64,000 nt of DNA, taken from contig JAZGTN010000298.1 in NCBI GenBank assembly GCA_037783415.1, positions 186,001-250,000 on the forward strand, in the 5' to 3' direction. The position numbers and the translations under genes were made by a program. Of the stretch, positions 43,681 to 54,361 are shown one piece after another; positions within the stretch are counted from its first letter, which is position 1, and every line of letters begins with the position of its first letter. The DNA is from Leptasterias polaris (taxonomy: Eukaryota > Echinodermata > Asteroidea > Forcipulatida > Asteriidae). Below the pieces are notes generated by a model. The model saw only the letters and a program-made list of their open reading frames with translations. It searched no databases and was not told the origin of the DNA.

Positions 43681-44661
43681 AGACCTTCGTTTATAGAAAT
43701 ACAAGGAGCTCTTTTAATCGCTCTCCTGAGAATACTCAGGAGCTCAATTTGCGCTCCTCAAATCACTCTTCTTAGATTGTCCAGGAGCTCAATTTGTTTG
43801 ACTTGTGTAACAGCATATATTCAGTTTATGATTACTAAAATATACAATAATTTTGTCAAGAGAAATCATAGATAAAAAACAAAGGATAACTCTAAAAGCA
43901 GCCCACAATTAATGACAATTTCAATCACAGTTTCCACCTACTACGTAACTTACTATAATCCCTCAATAAAGATGAGTCGATGCATTCGTGAGTTGAATAA
44001 TCATGCCCTACTTACAAACGCACGTTATGACGATGTGACTGTGTTTCCTTGAAGTCAACGTGTGTGTGATGTACACACATTATTTTGTGCATAAAATCGC
44101 CCCATAGTCCTTTGATGGCGCATATCGCACGCGACATTTTTTAACCGCTGGCCAAATTTCCGTGATAACTTATGGGCGACATTAAATCCTAGGCGCTCGG
44201 CCACCGAGGTGCACACGTGCATTCTGCGATCCCAAAAATAAGTGTCACGGGGTAGGGAGAATTTAACCACAATCGCACTGTGCGCAACATGTTTTTGTTA
44301 CAAAATTCTCAATACTAGTGACAAGCAAAGTATTCCTACATCACAGTCGCACGCGTCCTACCTAGAGTCCAGTCGTCATGAGTTATGTTCAAATGGGCCA
44401 GTGCGTTGTGTACAATGGAGGCAAAAGCGTTTCGTGTTTTTCACGGACGTAAAAAATAAACCCAAAACAAAAAACGTTTGCTTATGTGTGGGCTGTGCCA
44501 ACGTTTACATAACCAATGTTATTTATCTGCCTTGTTACGGTAGAATTATAAATAAAATACACCATAATGATCGAGGAGCGCTGTCGATCGCGCACGTGAA
44601 GACAGACCCAGGAGCGCGGTAGGAGCGCGAGCGCGATCGCGCTCCTCAAAAACGAAGGTCT
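43681..44661. mobile_element. 981-bp nonautonomous DNA transposon with AGACCTTCGTTT ends
   Basis: Left end AGACCTTCGTTT and right end AAACGAAGGTCT are inverted. The flanks AGTGCCAC (43673-43680) and GGTGCCAC (44662-44669) agree at seven of eight bases. Copy A at about 31600 has a single AGTGCCAC and no insert. Subterminal repeats built on AGGAGCT / GCGCTCCT occur at both ends. A 126-codon open frame inside (44242-44622) matches nothing I recognise. The 8-bp duplication suggests hAT, without proof. Confidence 0.8.
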
Positions 44662-44749
44662 GGTGCCACACACAATAGACACAATACATAAATCCAAATT
44701 ACAAAAACTCGTTTTCCTTTTGCTGTTAGACTTTTTATCTCATTTTTGG

Positions 44750-45075
44750 GTTGAACAAAGAAAAATTGACTAACGGATTTGAACCAACGACCTCCGGATT
44801 AACGTACCAGCGCTCTACCAACTGACCTATCTAGCCCCATATTGGCAGTCTCCCCTAGCTTCCTTTTCCCAGGTTGTATCGTATACTTGGGTGTGATCCC
44901 TGGCTACACGGCAGCTAATGGTTGAATGGCATTTGACTGGCACCCCCCCCCCCCAAACAAAGATATTGACAAAATAGGAAGACTGGCCACACAGGGCTAG
45001 ATAGCTCAGTTTGTAGAGCGCAAGCACGTTAATCCGGAGGTCGTTGGCTCAAATCAATTTTTCTTTGTTTAACCC
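44750..45075. repeat. Inverted pair of tRNA-derived SINE heads
   Basis: Minus copy 44750-44840 and plus copy 44993-45075, duplicate of the pair at 31680-32030. C run between them at 44944-44953. Confidence 0.55.
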
Positions 45076-45261
45076 AAAAATCTTTTTAAATGTACCCAGT
45101 CAGTTTCCCTTGTGGTTTATTTATTAGATTTTAATCTGTCAGACACTTGTCAGATTTTTGGATGCATGTTCACTGTTGTGATTGGTCAATGCATTTCGGG
45201 GGCGGAGCTTAATGGATTGATCTATTGACTCAATTCACCTGACGTCATCGTCATTAAAAAT

Positions 45262-45375
45262 GCGCCATTTTGGGAGTCAATGTGCAATTGTGTTGCACAG
45301 GCAGTGTAGTGCACATTTTATGTAACGTGGTGGTTAGATGCAACACGCTATGTGTTGACTCCCAGAATGGCAAGC
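45262..45375. mobile_element. Small MITE, partner of 32208-32317
   Basis: Same GCGCCATTTTGGGAGTCAA / TTGACTCCCAGAATGGCAAG ends. Confidence 0.6.
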
Positions 45376-45417
45376 ATGACACAGGCTTCATGTGTTGTTA
45401 GTGCAAGGGATTAATTG

Positions 45418-45615
45418 CAGTGACGTAACCAGACATTTTCACTTGGTGGGCAAGCAGGAGAAAAGACATATCGTAGGGTGGTGGGGGGGGGGGGGGGGGG
45501 GGGGGCTGTTAAGTATTGAATCATCATTTGTGCATTTTTTTAATTCATTAGGGGGGGTAGAGGGTGTCAAGAGTTCTCAGCAAGAGGCTGCTTCCCTCCT
45601 CTGGTTATGCCACTG
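45418..45615. mobile_element. hAT-like MITE, partner of 32360-32546
   Basis: Ends CAGTGACGTAACCAGA and TCTGGTTATGCCACTG; a G run of about 25 bases at 45481-45505. Confidence 0.75.
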
Positions 45616-46189
45616 GTTAATTGGTATGAATGATGTTGGCAAATTTTGAGTCTTTGGTGTTTTATTTTCAAGCTAATTGATACAATTTTACTATCACTTA
45701 GTGCTTACTAGAAAGAGAAGCATGTAACTTCTTATGTTAAACAAAATAAGCATTGATGAGAAAGGGAAAAAATGAAATAACAATTTAAAGATGGTAGTTC
45801 CAAGTTTTCAACCCCAAGAAATTATTGTTAATTAAAATAACAAAGCCCGCGATAAGTGGTAGTTAATTAAAAATTAAGAAATAAATTAGTTTCGGGATCC
45901 CGACATTATCTCACGTCCATCAGCCATGTACAGACAGTTTTGCATGTTGCATGTAATTTGTGCATTGTCCGTGATAGATGCAGAATTTTTGTTTGTTTTT
46001 CTGTCAACAGTCGGTCAGATATTTTTACCGAAAATCAGACCATGCAACTTTTAAAAGGGAATACTGACTCAAGCCAATATTTAAATGGTATTGTAAAAAT
46101 TGTTTGATTGCTCTCAAATAGCAAGAATGGCAAATGTTTTGAAACTGTTAAATAACTATAATTATGCAATGCCATCTATTATTAGAAAT

Positions 46190-46191
46190 GA

Positions 46192-46222
<31 letters not shown>

Positions 46223-49200
46223 TAAAATTTTTAAGGCGCACAGTATCTGGAATAAAACCATTCAAAGGCGCCGGTTGCTAGCAAGTTCTGACAGATTGAA
46301 CAGATGAGTCTTGAGGTTGCGTTTGAATGTTGACAGATCAGGTGTGTCCCTTAACTCGTCTGGCAAGGAATTCCAGAGACGCGGTGCGCAGCTGGAAAAG
46401 GCACGGTCTCCGTAACTTGCCAGACGAGTTTTGGGAACATAGAGAACATAGAGAAGATCTAAGGCCTGGTCTCAAGTTCCGTAGTTGTAGCAGATCTGTA
46501 ATGTAGCAAGGGGCTAATCCATGGAGGGCCTTGAATGTGAGAAGCAAGATTTTGAATTGTATTCTATGTTTAACAGGAAGCCAGTGGAGATTATATAATA
46601 TGGGTGTTATGTGCTCAGAAGATTTTGTCCTGGTGAGTAAGCGGGCAGATGCATTTTGGACTTTTTGAAGACGTTTAAGTGATTGCTGAGGAAGTGCTGT
46701 AAGTAGACTGTTGCATAAGTCGAGTCTTGATGAGATGAAAGCATGAATGAGTTGTTCAGCTGTATGAAGTGAAAGTGATGCCCTGATTGCCGCTATGCGA
46801 CGTAGATGTGCGTAAGAAGATTGACAGACTGTTGTAATATGTCGGTCAAGGTTCATAAACCTATCAAAGGTAACACCAAGGTTACGTGCATCAGAGCAAG
46901 GAGCAACCAGGGCATCACCGATGTGTATGTGAGGGATTTTGACTTCCTGTCTGAGGTGTGGTGAGCGTATGACGAGAAACTGGGTTTTGTGTGCGTTGAG
47001 CTTTAGTTGATTGGCTGCCATCCACCTGCTAATATTGTCTAGGCATGTTTCAAGGATGCACAGTGTGTGAATATCATCGTCGGGTGAATTGGGAGAAAAG
47101 GTTGCGTAAAGTTGTGTGTCGTCTGCGTAGAAATGGGGGTGGAGACCATGGTGTCGGGCAATGCGGCCAAGGGGTGATATGTATAAGGTGAAAAGTAGAG
47201 GCCCCAAAACAGATCCTTGTGGTACACCGTACATAAGGTTAGAGTCATTGGATAATTTCCCTGAAATATAAACAGACTGACAGCGATTATGCAAATATGA
47301 TTTGAACCAGTCGATGGCAATTCCCTGGACCCCAAATTGATATTGTAGTCTATGCAAGAGGATGTTATGGTCAATTGTGTCGAAGGCTGCAGATAGGTCA
47401 AGTAAAACCAGTAGAACTGCCCTTTTGTTATCGATGGCAATCATGATGTCATTGTGGACTTTCAACAAAGCTGTTTCTACACTATGGAAACGAGTGTAAG
47501 CGGATTGGAAGTCGTCACGCAAGCCATACTCCGTGAGGTGGGCGTTCAATCTGGCGGCTACTACCTTTTCAGCAGCCTTCGACACAAATGATAAGTTAGA
47601 AATTGGGCGATAATTATTTAAATCATTTTTGTCAAGGGACTGTTTCTTCATAACTGGAGTAATGAGAGCCCTCTTCAAGCAATCTGGGAAGTGGCCTGAG
47701 GTAAGAGATCTGTTGATTATTGCCGCTATGGGCTTAACCAACACGTCAATATGTTCCTTCACCATGGCTGATGGAATTGGATCTAGGGCACAGGTCTTCA
47801 TGGGGGAGTTCTTGATTATCTTCATGACTTCTTGGTCCGAGGCAGTGGTAAACGCTGTAAGGGGGACTTGATGGAACTCACAATCTTCCACATGGGGGTC
47901 AGCATAGGAGTTAGCGTGTAGGGGAATGTTGTCTCTGATTTTGACGACCTTTTCTTTGAAAAAATCAGAGAAGCTATCAACCATTGCTGTGGTGTTTGGG
48001 AATGATGGGAAAACAGGAGTGGTTTTCCTGTGCATGAGATGGTTGGTGACTTGGAAAAGGGCTTTTTGATCGCCTCCACAGTCATGTATTTTGTCGGAGT
48101 AGTAGTTGGCCTTGTGGTTGTTGAATTTAAGTTTAACCAGTTCTCGCTGAGTTTTGAAGATATCACGGTCTACCTGGAGGCTGGATGAGCGCCAACTCCG
48201 TTCCAGTTGTCGACGCCTGCGTTTAGCCGAAGCTATGTCATCGTTGTACCAAGGAACCATAGGTTTAACAATGATTGAACTGGTTTTGGTTGGAGCGTGG
48301 GTGTCGAGCAGTACTCCGAGAACGGTGTTGTACTGATCGATGAAGGGGATGAGGGAAGATGCGATGATGTCCTGTTTGAATTTGACCTGGTCTATTGTCT
48401 TTGTTTTGCGATAAGTAACCTGACGCCTTATGTATTTGGGTTTCTCCAAGTCAAGCTGGCAGTGGATAGCGCAGTGGTCCGAAATAAAGTCTGCTGTTGT
48501 GATGGATTGTATGAGGGAGTGAGGTTGTCGAGTGATCACAAGATCTATTATGTGACCAGACGTGTGAGTACCGGTGTTGACTATTTGTTGCATGTCGTGC
48601 TGCATTAGGAGATCACCGAGTCGTCTGTGGGCATTGGAATTGTCACCCCAGTTCACGTTAAAATCACCAAGAATGATGAGGTTCCCGATGAACAGTGCCT
48701 GGTCGTCCAGCAGATCAGTAAACTCATCAATAAACGTGCTGAATGGGTAGTTGGCTCTCTTGGAAGGCGGTGGACGATAAAGAACAATGATACGGAAGTG
48801 TTTGGCGTTACCATGGTGGATGAAATCTGCTTGTATGAATTCAAAGGAGGTAAGCTGTGGGTTATTGGCTGGCCTGGCAACGGAGGCTGAGAGAGTTGAT
48901 TTATAGAGAATTGCAACACCACCTCCCCTTCGCCCTTTTCTGGGGGTGTGAACTAGTTGAAACCCTCTGGGGGTAACGTCATGGGCGTGTGTATCTTGGT
49001 CGGAACGAAACCAAGTTTCCGTTAATGCCATTATGTCAAGGTTATATTCATTTATATGGTCTTTGATGAGCTCAGTCTTGTTGCAAGCAGATTGGCAATT
49101 TACTAAACCAAGCTGAGTAGTGTGGTCGTTTATTAGGTGATCGGCAGGAGGAGTTACTTGAATTGAGTCAGTGGATGTGTGATTTAGACGATGTTTGGCC

Positions 49201-49935
49201 TTGCGAGTACCGGCTCGAGTACCCCTGTGCGCAGGTGGTTTTGAGTTAATCCGCAGGGTTTTAATGGTGAACCAGGTATGTTGAGGGATAGGTAGTTTTG
49301 GGCAGGTAGATCTAATAGCCAAAAGATGAGCAGAAGTATATGCTAGATTAGATTGCAGCGAATGATAGTCTCTTTGATGAAGCAGCTCTGTATTTGGACC
49401 AGGGTTAGGCTCAATGTCACCACACGCTACCAATGTAACATTGAAGGTAGCAGTGGAGTTAATGTAGTAGGGGATGCAGGCCTTACAGAAGCCAGTATGC
49501 ACAATGCGTCGTTTAGCCGCACCGTGATTGACACGATTGTTAACTACTTCAGTCCAGTGTTGTTGGTGGAGAAGAATGTAGGTGAACAATTGGCTAACCA
49601 GTACAAGGAGGAGCATGCTCTTTAGCTTCATTGTTGCGGTGTCCTTTGTGTACATTCACTGATTGTCATTGATTGCGCCGCTCCACTCCTCTGTACTGAA
49701 ATACAAATGGCTGCTGTGTAGATGCACTGGTTGGTGCTGATATAGAAGGGACAAGATCCTAATCAGAAGCAGTCTTGTCCTCTAGATCAAGGCAACACTG
49801 AGCAGACCAGTTTGATCTATGAAGTGAACTTGAACAGCAGTCAATGATGGAAGGTCAACACCAATCTCGATCTCGCTATATGACGTTCGATTTGTAGAGC
49901 TGTTGCTAGCGTGGCAGCCTGTTGGGCGCCATAGA
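46190..49935 (-). mobile_element. Near-complete CR1/L2-like LINE
   Basis: About 3.75 kb inserted into copy B. The uninterrupted sequence is seen at 22560 and at 32885. On the minus strand: 280-base 5' leader (49935-49656), one long ORF, and a 3' end finishing in TTATTATTATTATTATTATT. A (TTA)n tail is common in these LINE clades. The position right after AGAAATGAAAT and before ACAAGAGTCGATTG defines the edges to within a few bases; no clear target duplication. Near-full length suggests a recent insertion. Confidence 0.9.
46338..49655 (-). CDS. LINE polyprotein: signal-like leader, 2A-like peptide, AP endonuclease, reverse transcriptase
   Basis: 1105 residues. Residues 9-29 are hydrophobic (MKLKSMLLLVLVSQLF onward) and resemble a signal peptide. 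Residues 71-87, FNVTLVACGDIEPNPGP, are a canonical 2A ribosome-skipping motif; skipping would fall between Gly86 and Pro87. The endonuclease is about 183-400 (LTETW, GGGVAIL, LGDFNVNW, SDHCAI). The reverse transcriptase is about 655-900 (LDLSAAFD, GVPQGSVLGP, catalytic YADD at 843-846). The last ~40 residues are out of frame: the usual LINE tail (SYGDRAFSS, APRLWNSLP, FKRNLKTHLF) is encoded in another frame ending at 46262, so a small indel lies near 46440-46475. Otherwise there are no internal stops. Confidence 0.9.
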   Translation of the reverse strand: MYTKDTATMKLKSMLLLVLVSQLFTYILLHQQHWTEVVNNRVNHGAAKRRIVHTGFCKACIPYYINSTATFNVTLVACGDIEPNPGPNTELLHQRDYHSLQSNLAYTSAHLLAIRSTCPKLPIPQHTWFTIKTLRINSKPPAHRGTRAGTRKAKHRLNHTSTDSIQVTPPADHLINDHTTQLGLVNCQSACNKTELIKDHINEYNLDIMALTETWFRSDQDTHAHDVTPRGFQLVHTPRKGRRGGGVAILYKSTLSASVARPANNPQLTSFEFIQADFIHHGNAKHFRIIVLYRPPPSKRANYPFSTFIDEFTDLLDDQALFIGNLIILGDFNVNWGDNSNAHRRLGDLLMQHDMQQIVNTGTHTSGHIIDLVITRQPHSLIQSITTADFISDHCAIHCQLDLEKPKYIRRQVTYRKTKTIDQVKFKQDIIASSLIPFIDQYNTVLGVLLDTHAPTKTSSIIVKPMVPWYNDDIASAKRRRRQLERSWRSSSLQVDRDIFKTQRELVKLKFNNHKANYYSDKIHDCGGDQKALFQVTNHLMHRKTTPVFPSFPNTTAMVDSFSDFFKEKVVKIRDNIPLHANSYADPHVEDCEFHQVPLTAFTTASDQEVMKIIKNSPMKTCALDPIPSAMVKEHIDVLVKPIAAIINRSLTSGHFPDCLKRALITPVMKKQSLDKNDLNNYRPISNLSFVSKAAEKVVAARLNAHLTEYGLRDDFQSAYTRFHSVETALLKVHNDIMIAIDNKRAVLLVLLDLSAAFDTIDHNILLHRLQYQFGVQGIAIDWFKSYLHNRCQSVYISGKLSNDSNLMYGVPQGSVLGPLLFTLYISPLGRIARHHGLHPHFYADDTQLYATFSPNSPDDDIHTLCILETCLDNISRWMAANQLKLNAHKTQFLVIRSPHLRQEVKIPHIHIGDALVAPCSDARNLGVTFDRFMNLDRHITTVCQSSYAHLRRIAAIRASLSLHTAEQLIHAFISSRLDLCNSLLTALPQQSLKRLQKVQNASARLLTRTKSSEHITPILYNLHWLPVKHRIQFKILLLTFKALHGLAPCYITDLLQLRNLRPGLRSSLCSLCSQNSSGKLRRPCLFQLRTASLEFLARRVKGHT

Positions 49936-50873
49936 TACAAGAGTCGATTGTTTTAGTCTCATCAAGTTCATCTTCAAAAAGGCGCCAATAACAAAATGTG
50001 CTTGCAGCGTTCTTTCCACATGCATGCAGTGGTGTAAGGGAGGCCACAGGGATGCCTGTAATTGCTACCTCCCCCACTGAAGTCTGTGTATGATTTGTCT
50101 TGGCAAAATGAATAATTAGAATAAAATGCATACCTATCAAACAAAATAAAGTTCTTTTTAATGGGAAGGTGCTTCATTTTCTTTTCACTTTAAAAAAAAC
50201 TTTTCTAAAGTTAATTACTTCCTTTTGTTTTATTTGCAAAATATTTTGTCACCACAAGATACAAGGATTTTTTAGATTTTCAAATACACTTTCCTTGACT
50301 GTGCCATTGTTTTTAGATTGAAAGTTTCTGTTGAGGATTAATACTGGTGTGAATCAAGGAGCTTTTAGACTAAAACTAGTCCATGTTTTTGAATCTCATA
50401 AAGTCCTTGTATAATATGTGACGTATATTGGGGTGATACCCAGATTTTCCATGTTTTATTTATCCTGTTTTATTTACGAAAGAAATTTGTGTTTAATTAA
50501 ACAGTTCCTCTGTGGCACACTTTTGTGTTGCTAAATTTTTACGGAGCAACTCTTTGCAACTTGTTCAGAGTACAAGGACCACTAAAAAAGGAGAGGTCGT
50601 TGACCTGTATTCAATTTGATTTCAGACTTTTTAAACCATTTAAATCATGTACAACTTCTCTACTCTTAGAATCAGATGGCAGTTTTAACTCCTCAGACCT
50701 TCAAATCCTAGTTCTGCAGCACCTGATGCTGTACTACATCCCCCATTAATGAAAGATTTATTATTTACCACATAATGAAATATTTATTTCTAACAACAAA
50801 AAGCAAACAAAATATTAATATTGCATAAACATTTGGTTCAAGTCTAATATTGATGAATTATTGTTATTTACAT
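49936..50873. other. Noncoding 3' flank of the 636-codon FREP, duplicated block
   Basis: Third copy of the block at 22440 and 32780. No gene. Confidence 0.6.
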
Positions 50874-52754
50874 TCAACCCCAAATGTTTTCATTTGAAAT
50901 TTCGCGCAATTTCATGCTGCAAGTTTTGAGAGATTCCTTTTTAAAGGTTTCCCACCAAATACCCTGTCCATCTGAAGAGTTTGAGTATACACCATTTAAG
51001 TTAGAGCTTATACCCAGTGAGCACTGTTGAAACCACCATGCCCCACGATGGGTTTCTGCACAGTGTGTGGTTTCATCAACATCATTGTCTGTATCCAATG
51101 TTGAAAAGGCTTGGCCATTATTGTTATCAAGAGAGTTTCCAGCAGTACCTGTGTACGGACCAAGACCAAGTCTGTAATGATCTTCAGTATTAATCCCAAC
51201 ATATTGGTACTTTGCATATGCTTTTTGACCGTCCCATCCCTCAAGATCTATTCTGAGATCCCATTGTGCTGGGAGGGTCACAAAGTTGTCATTGCCCAGC
51301 CAGTACTCACCAGATGGATCACCAAAGCCAAACTTGTACTCAGCCCAGGTGCGTTCAAAGTCTTCACTGCCATCCAGTCGCCTCTGAAATACTGTCCATC
51401 CCCCACCGTCAGTGTCCATGTCACAGTAAACTTGTAGAGCCTCACTATTGATGCTACCTGGGTAGATGGAATACACTTTACTTTGGGTGTATCCTGCTTT
51501 CCAGAGATGCTTACAAGTTCCATATTCAGGCATTGGGATTCCACTTGATGAGGGGTGAGTTGTGGGCTCAGTCGATGAGGGGTGAGTTGTTGACTCAGTT
51601 GATGAGGGGTGAATTGTAGACTCAGTTGATGAGGGGTGAGTTGTAGACTCAGTTGATGAGGGGTGAGTTGTAGACTCAGTTGATGAGGGGTGAATTGTAG
51701 ACTCAGTTGATGAGGGGTGAATTGTAGACTCAGTTGATGAGGGGTGAGTTGTAGACTCAGTTGATGAGGGGTGAGTTGTAGACTCAGTTGATGAGGGGTG
51801 AGTTGTAGACTCAGTTGATGAGGGGTGAGTTGTAGACTCAGTTGATGAGGGGTGAGTTGTAGACTCAGTTGATGAGGGGTGAGTTGTAGACTCAGTTGAT
51901 GAGGGGTGAGTTGTAGACTCAGTTGATGAGGGGTGAGTTGTAGACTCAGTTGATGAGGGGTGAGTTGTAGACTCAGTTGATGAGGGGTGAGTTGTAGACT
52001 CAGTTGATGAGGGGTGAGTTGTAGACTCAGTTGATGAGGGGTGAGTTGTAGACTCAGTTGATGGGGGGTGAGTTGTAGACTCAGTTGATGGGGGGTGAGT
52101 TGTAGACTCAGTTGATGAGGGGTGAGTTGTAGACTCAGTTGATGAGGGGTGAGTTGTAGACTCAGTTGATGAGGGGTGAGTTGTAGACTCAGTTGATGAG
52201 GGGTGAGTTGTAGACTCAGTTGATGAAGAATGAGTTGAAGGCTTCGTTGATGAGGGGTGAGTTGTAGGTTCAGTCGATGAGGGGTGAATTGTTGGTTCAG
52301 TTGATGAAGGGTGAGTTGATGAGTGGTGAGTTGGATACTCAGTTGATGAGGATCGAGTTGTGGGCATTGGTGATGAGAAATAAGAAGTCCGCTGTGATGG
52401 CTGCAGCAAAGATGTGTCCTCATCTTCATCAAAGTACACACTTCCATAATCTTGAATAAAGTCCCCATGATGCTGTGCCCTTGATGAGTTGCTCAGCTGA
52501 CATATTTTAGAATATCTCAAGTTGAAAGACTTACAATCTTTGTCCATACTGCAATCTCGCCCACAGATCACATGGTTTGATTCAGTTTTCTCTCTGTATA
52601 CGAAATTCTTCAAAATACTGTTTTTTGAACTGAAAAACTGAAATTGCAGAACACTGCACTGATTCCCATACCCTTTAACGTTTGTAATAGTAAGCAGACA
52701 AATCAGCAGTAACATGGTGGATTGACAACACTTTGGCAGTATTACCTGTTCCAT
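50874..52754 (-). CDS. Secreted fibrinogen-related lectin with PAN domain and ~29-repeat mucin stalk
   Basis: 626 residues from ATG 52754 (AATATGG context); an in-frame ATG at 52784 adds ten residues. The inner start is favoured because MEQVILP aligns with MEPKKF/MEPELL in paralogues. Signal peptide about 1-28. The PAN module about 33-110 (CGRDCSMDKDCKSFNLRYSK) lacks one Cys common in the family. The stalk about 128-402 is about 29 nearly identical TTHPSSTES units. Fibrinogen domain about 405-618: WLGNDN, DTDND calcium loop, HRGAWWFQQC, SNLNGVY, CSMKLRE. The C-terminus runs on for ISNENIWG because the stop used by relatives is lost through a small deletion in this 3' end. Upstream at 52962 is ATATGCAAAT, an octamer-like site. 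Confidence 0.88.
   Translation of the reverse strand: MEQVILPKCCQSTMLLLICLLTITNVKGYGNQCSVLQFQFFSSKNSILKNFVYREKTESNHVICGRDCSMDKDCKSFNLRYSKICQLSNSSRAQHHGDFIQDYGSVYFDEDEDTSLLQPSQRTSYFSSPMPTTRSSSTEYPTHHSSTHPSSTEPTIHPSSTEPTTHPSSTKPSTHSSSTESTTHPSSTESTTHPSSTESTTHPSSTESTTHPSSTESTTHPPSTESTTHPPSTESTTHPSSTESTTHPSSTESTTHPSSTESTTHPSSTESTTHPSSTESTTHPSSTESTTHPSSTESTTHPSSTESTTHPSSTESTTHPSSTESTTHPSSTESTTHPSSTESTIHPSSTESTIHPSSTESTTHPSSTESTTHPSSTESTIHPSSTESTTHPSSTEPTTHPSSSGIPMPEYGTCKHLWKAGYTQSKVYSIYPGSINSEALQVYCDMDTDGGGWTVFQRRLDGSEDFERTWAEYKFGFGDPSGEYWLGNDNFVTLPAQWDLRIDLEGWDGQKAYAKYQYVGINTEDHYRLGLGPYTGTAGNSLDNNNGQAFSTLDTDNDVDETTHCAETHRGAWWFQQCSLGISSNLNGVYSNSSDGQGIWWETFKKESLKTCSMKLREISNENIWG
51541..52330 (-). 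repeat. 27-bp stalk minisatellite of the 626-residue FREP
   Basis: About 29 copies of GATGAGGGGTGAGTTGTAGA plus CTCAGTT. Long runs are identical in sequence, indicating recent homogenisation or expansion. Confidence 0.92.
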
Positions 52755-54360
52755 ATTTAAGTGGGTTTTCGAATGCTGTAACAAGAATGTGGATGTTCAT
52801 TCAAAATCATATCAGACCAATCCAAACATAAGGTTTCCACAAAATAGTAATAGTTTGGGTGAATATTGTTGATTAAAAGCAGGACCTGTGTACAGCGGTT
52901 AGTGCGGTGTAGATAAGAATTTGGCTGCATCTCTCATCAACAAGGTTATGAATGCAACAGTTGATATGCAAATATTAAATTTGTATGCAGTAGTGAGATA
53001 CCGGTATATGATCAAATCTCCAGTCCAATAGCTGCGAGGCTGCCAACCCCTCATCACAAGAAATCCTAACCTGAATACAGAATCCTCTTTTTCTGTTTTG
53101 CAATAAATAATCTATAATTTGTTACCCAAAAAAAAAAAAAACATGTAGACCTTCATGCAGTTCAGATAACACTGTTGTAATCTAATCCTTTGGCTTAAAG
53201 TAAGTGCAAAAGTTCTGTAAGAAGAGAATTAAAGTATTGTTTAAAGCCAGACCCAATTTAAGATTTTTAAAAATTAGAGAGCGTGTGTGGGCGGCCCTGA
53301 AATGCATGTAGTAAAAGTGAAGATATTCCGTTTTAAGTTCGGAAGTGGAATATTGTGAATTGTAAGAAGGTTTGATATAATCTTCAAGCAGAAGGTCACA
53401 CTTTGATTTATTTTTTTTTAATTCCCAGGAAATTGATCTCCCCTATTGTGTCAAATAACAATAGACCCCTTGCAGTGGCCGCCATCTTTGATGAAACGTG
53501 CACGCATGAAGAGCTATCATTGGCTGAGAGTCGTGCGTAGCCATACACGCGTGCACTTTTCCATTTTTTTTCATCAAAGATGGTGGTCAATTATTTTGTG
53601 CAAACCATCTATTGAATATGGAATAGAGTGGAATCGTATTGTAATATTTCATGCAAAAAATTAGTTAGTGGCCTGACGTAATATTTCATAACGGATTAAC
53701 ACAATTTTAGCTGTTGAAAGGAATTCATTTTCTGCCGAATATTTTAGGCTAGGTAGAAAACCAACTGACATTTTTGAATCACAATCTTTGAGAACTTCAA
53801 CAAATGTTATCAATTTGCAACATGTCAAGATCGTGTACATAGTGCCACCCTTAAAAAGACCAAGCCATTAGGTTTTGTCCCCCCCCCCCCCCCCCTCCCT
53901 CCCTCCTGATGCATGAAACCATATAGCAAGGTCCAGGTCCTTGCTCTATGATGAAACCAATAACAGCTGCATCAGTGCACTCAAAAGTTGGTCAAAAACC
54001 TTGTATATTGAAATTTCTGTTACAAAATGGTATTGATCTGCTGCCTTTTTTATTGCTACTTTGTGCCTTTTTATATGTGACAAGTGCTTAAGGCTTGTAG
54101 TGCAAAATGCAGGTGTATTGTTTGGCAGTTGCTATGGTCACTAGGGTTTATGGATTGGTCTATTTTCTGAAAGTGGATTAAAGGGAGAAATTCAAATGTT
54201 CTATTGCTTGAAATTAATTTATTTATTTAACAAATTTGCAAATTTTTCCTACAAATTTTTCAACAAACATATATTTCTACAATATTACAAGCTGCCTTGC
54301 TTCAATCACATTCACATGTCACAGCACAACTTTTAAAAAATTAAATAGGGAAACCGCCAA
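52755..54360. other. Noncoding, no gene seen
   Basis: Contains A and C runs (53127-53140; 53879-53895), a small MITE (53479-53586) and otherwise unremarkable sequence. Confidence 0.5.
53479..53586. mobile_element. Small MITE with CCGCCATCTTTGATGA ends
   Basis: CCGCCATCTTTGATGAAA at the left and TTTCATCAAAGATGGTGG at the right are inverted repeats around about 70 bases that also contain the partly inverted GTGCACGC / GCGTGCAC. Confidence 0.65.
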
Positions 54361-54361
54361 C

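Larger units (their letters stand above)
39098..50870. repeat. Large segmental duplication, copy B
   Basis: Counterpart of 27425-33780, expanded by a minisatellite (41283-42215), MITEs (42739-42931, 43508-43620), a 981-bp element (43681-44661) and a LINE (46190-49935). Confidence 0.85.

Noticed and set aside
44242..44622. 126-codon frame as a host gene
   Set aside because: It lies wholly inside a transposon with inverted ends and an empty site in the duplicate copy.
49395..49445. 2A motif as a sign of an integrated virus
   Set aside because: It is in frame with an AP endonuclease and LINE reverse transcriptase with YADD; no capsid, protease or RNA-virus polymerase is present. 2A-like peptides are known in non-LTR retrotransposons.
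51278..52468. 396-codon minus-strand frame reading LTPHQLSLQ repeats
   Set aside because: It is the 27-bp stalk minisatellite read in a second frame. A unit divisible by three keeps all frames without stops open, and the other frame has the signal peptide and domains.
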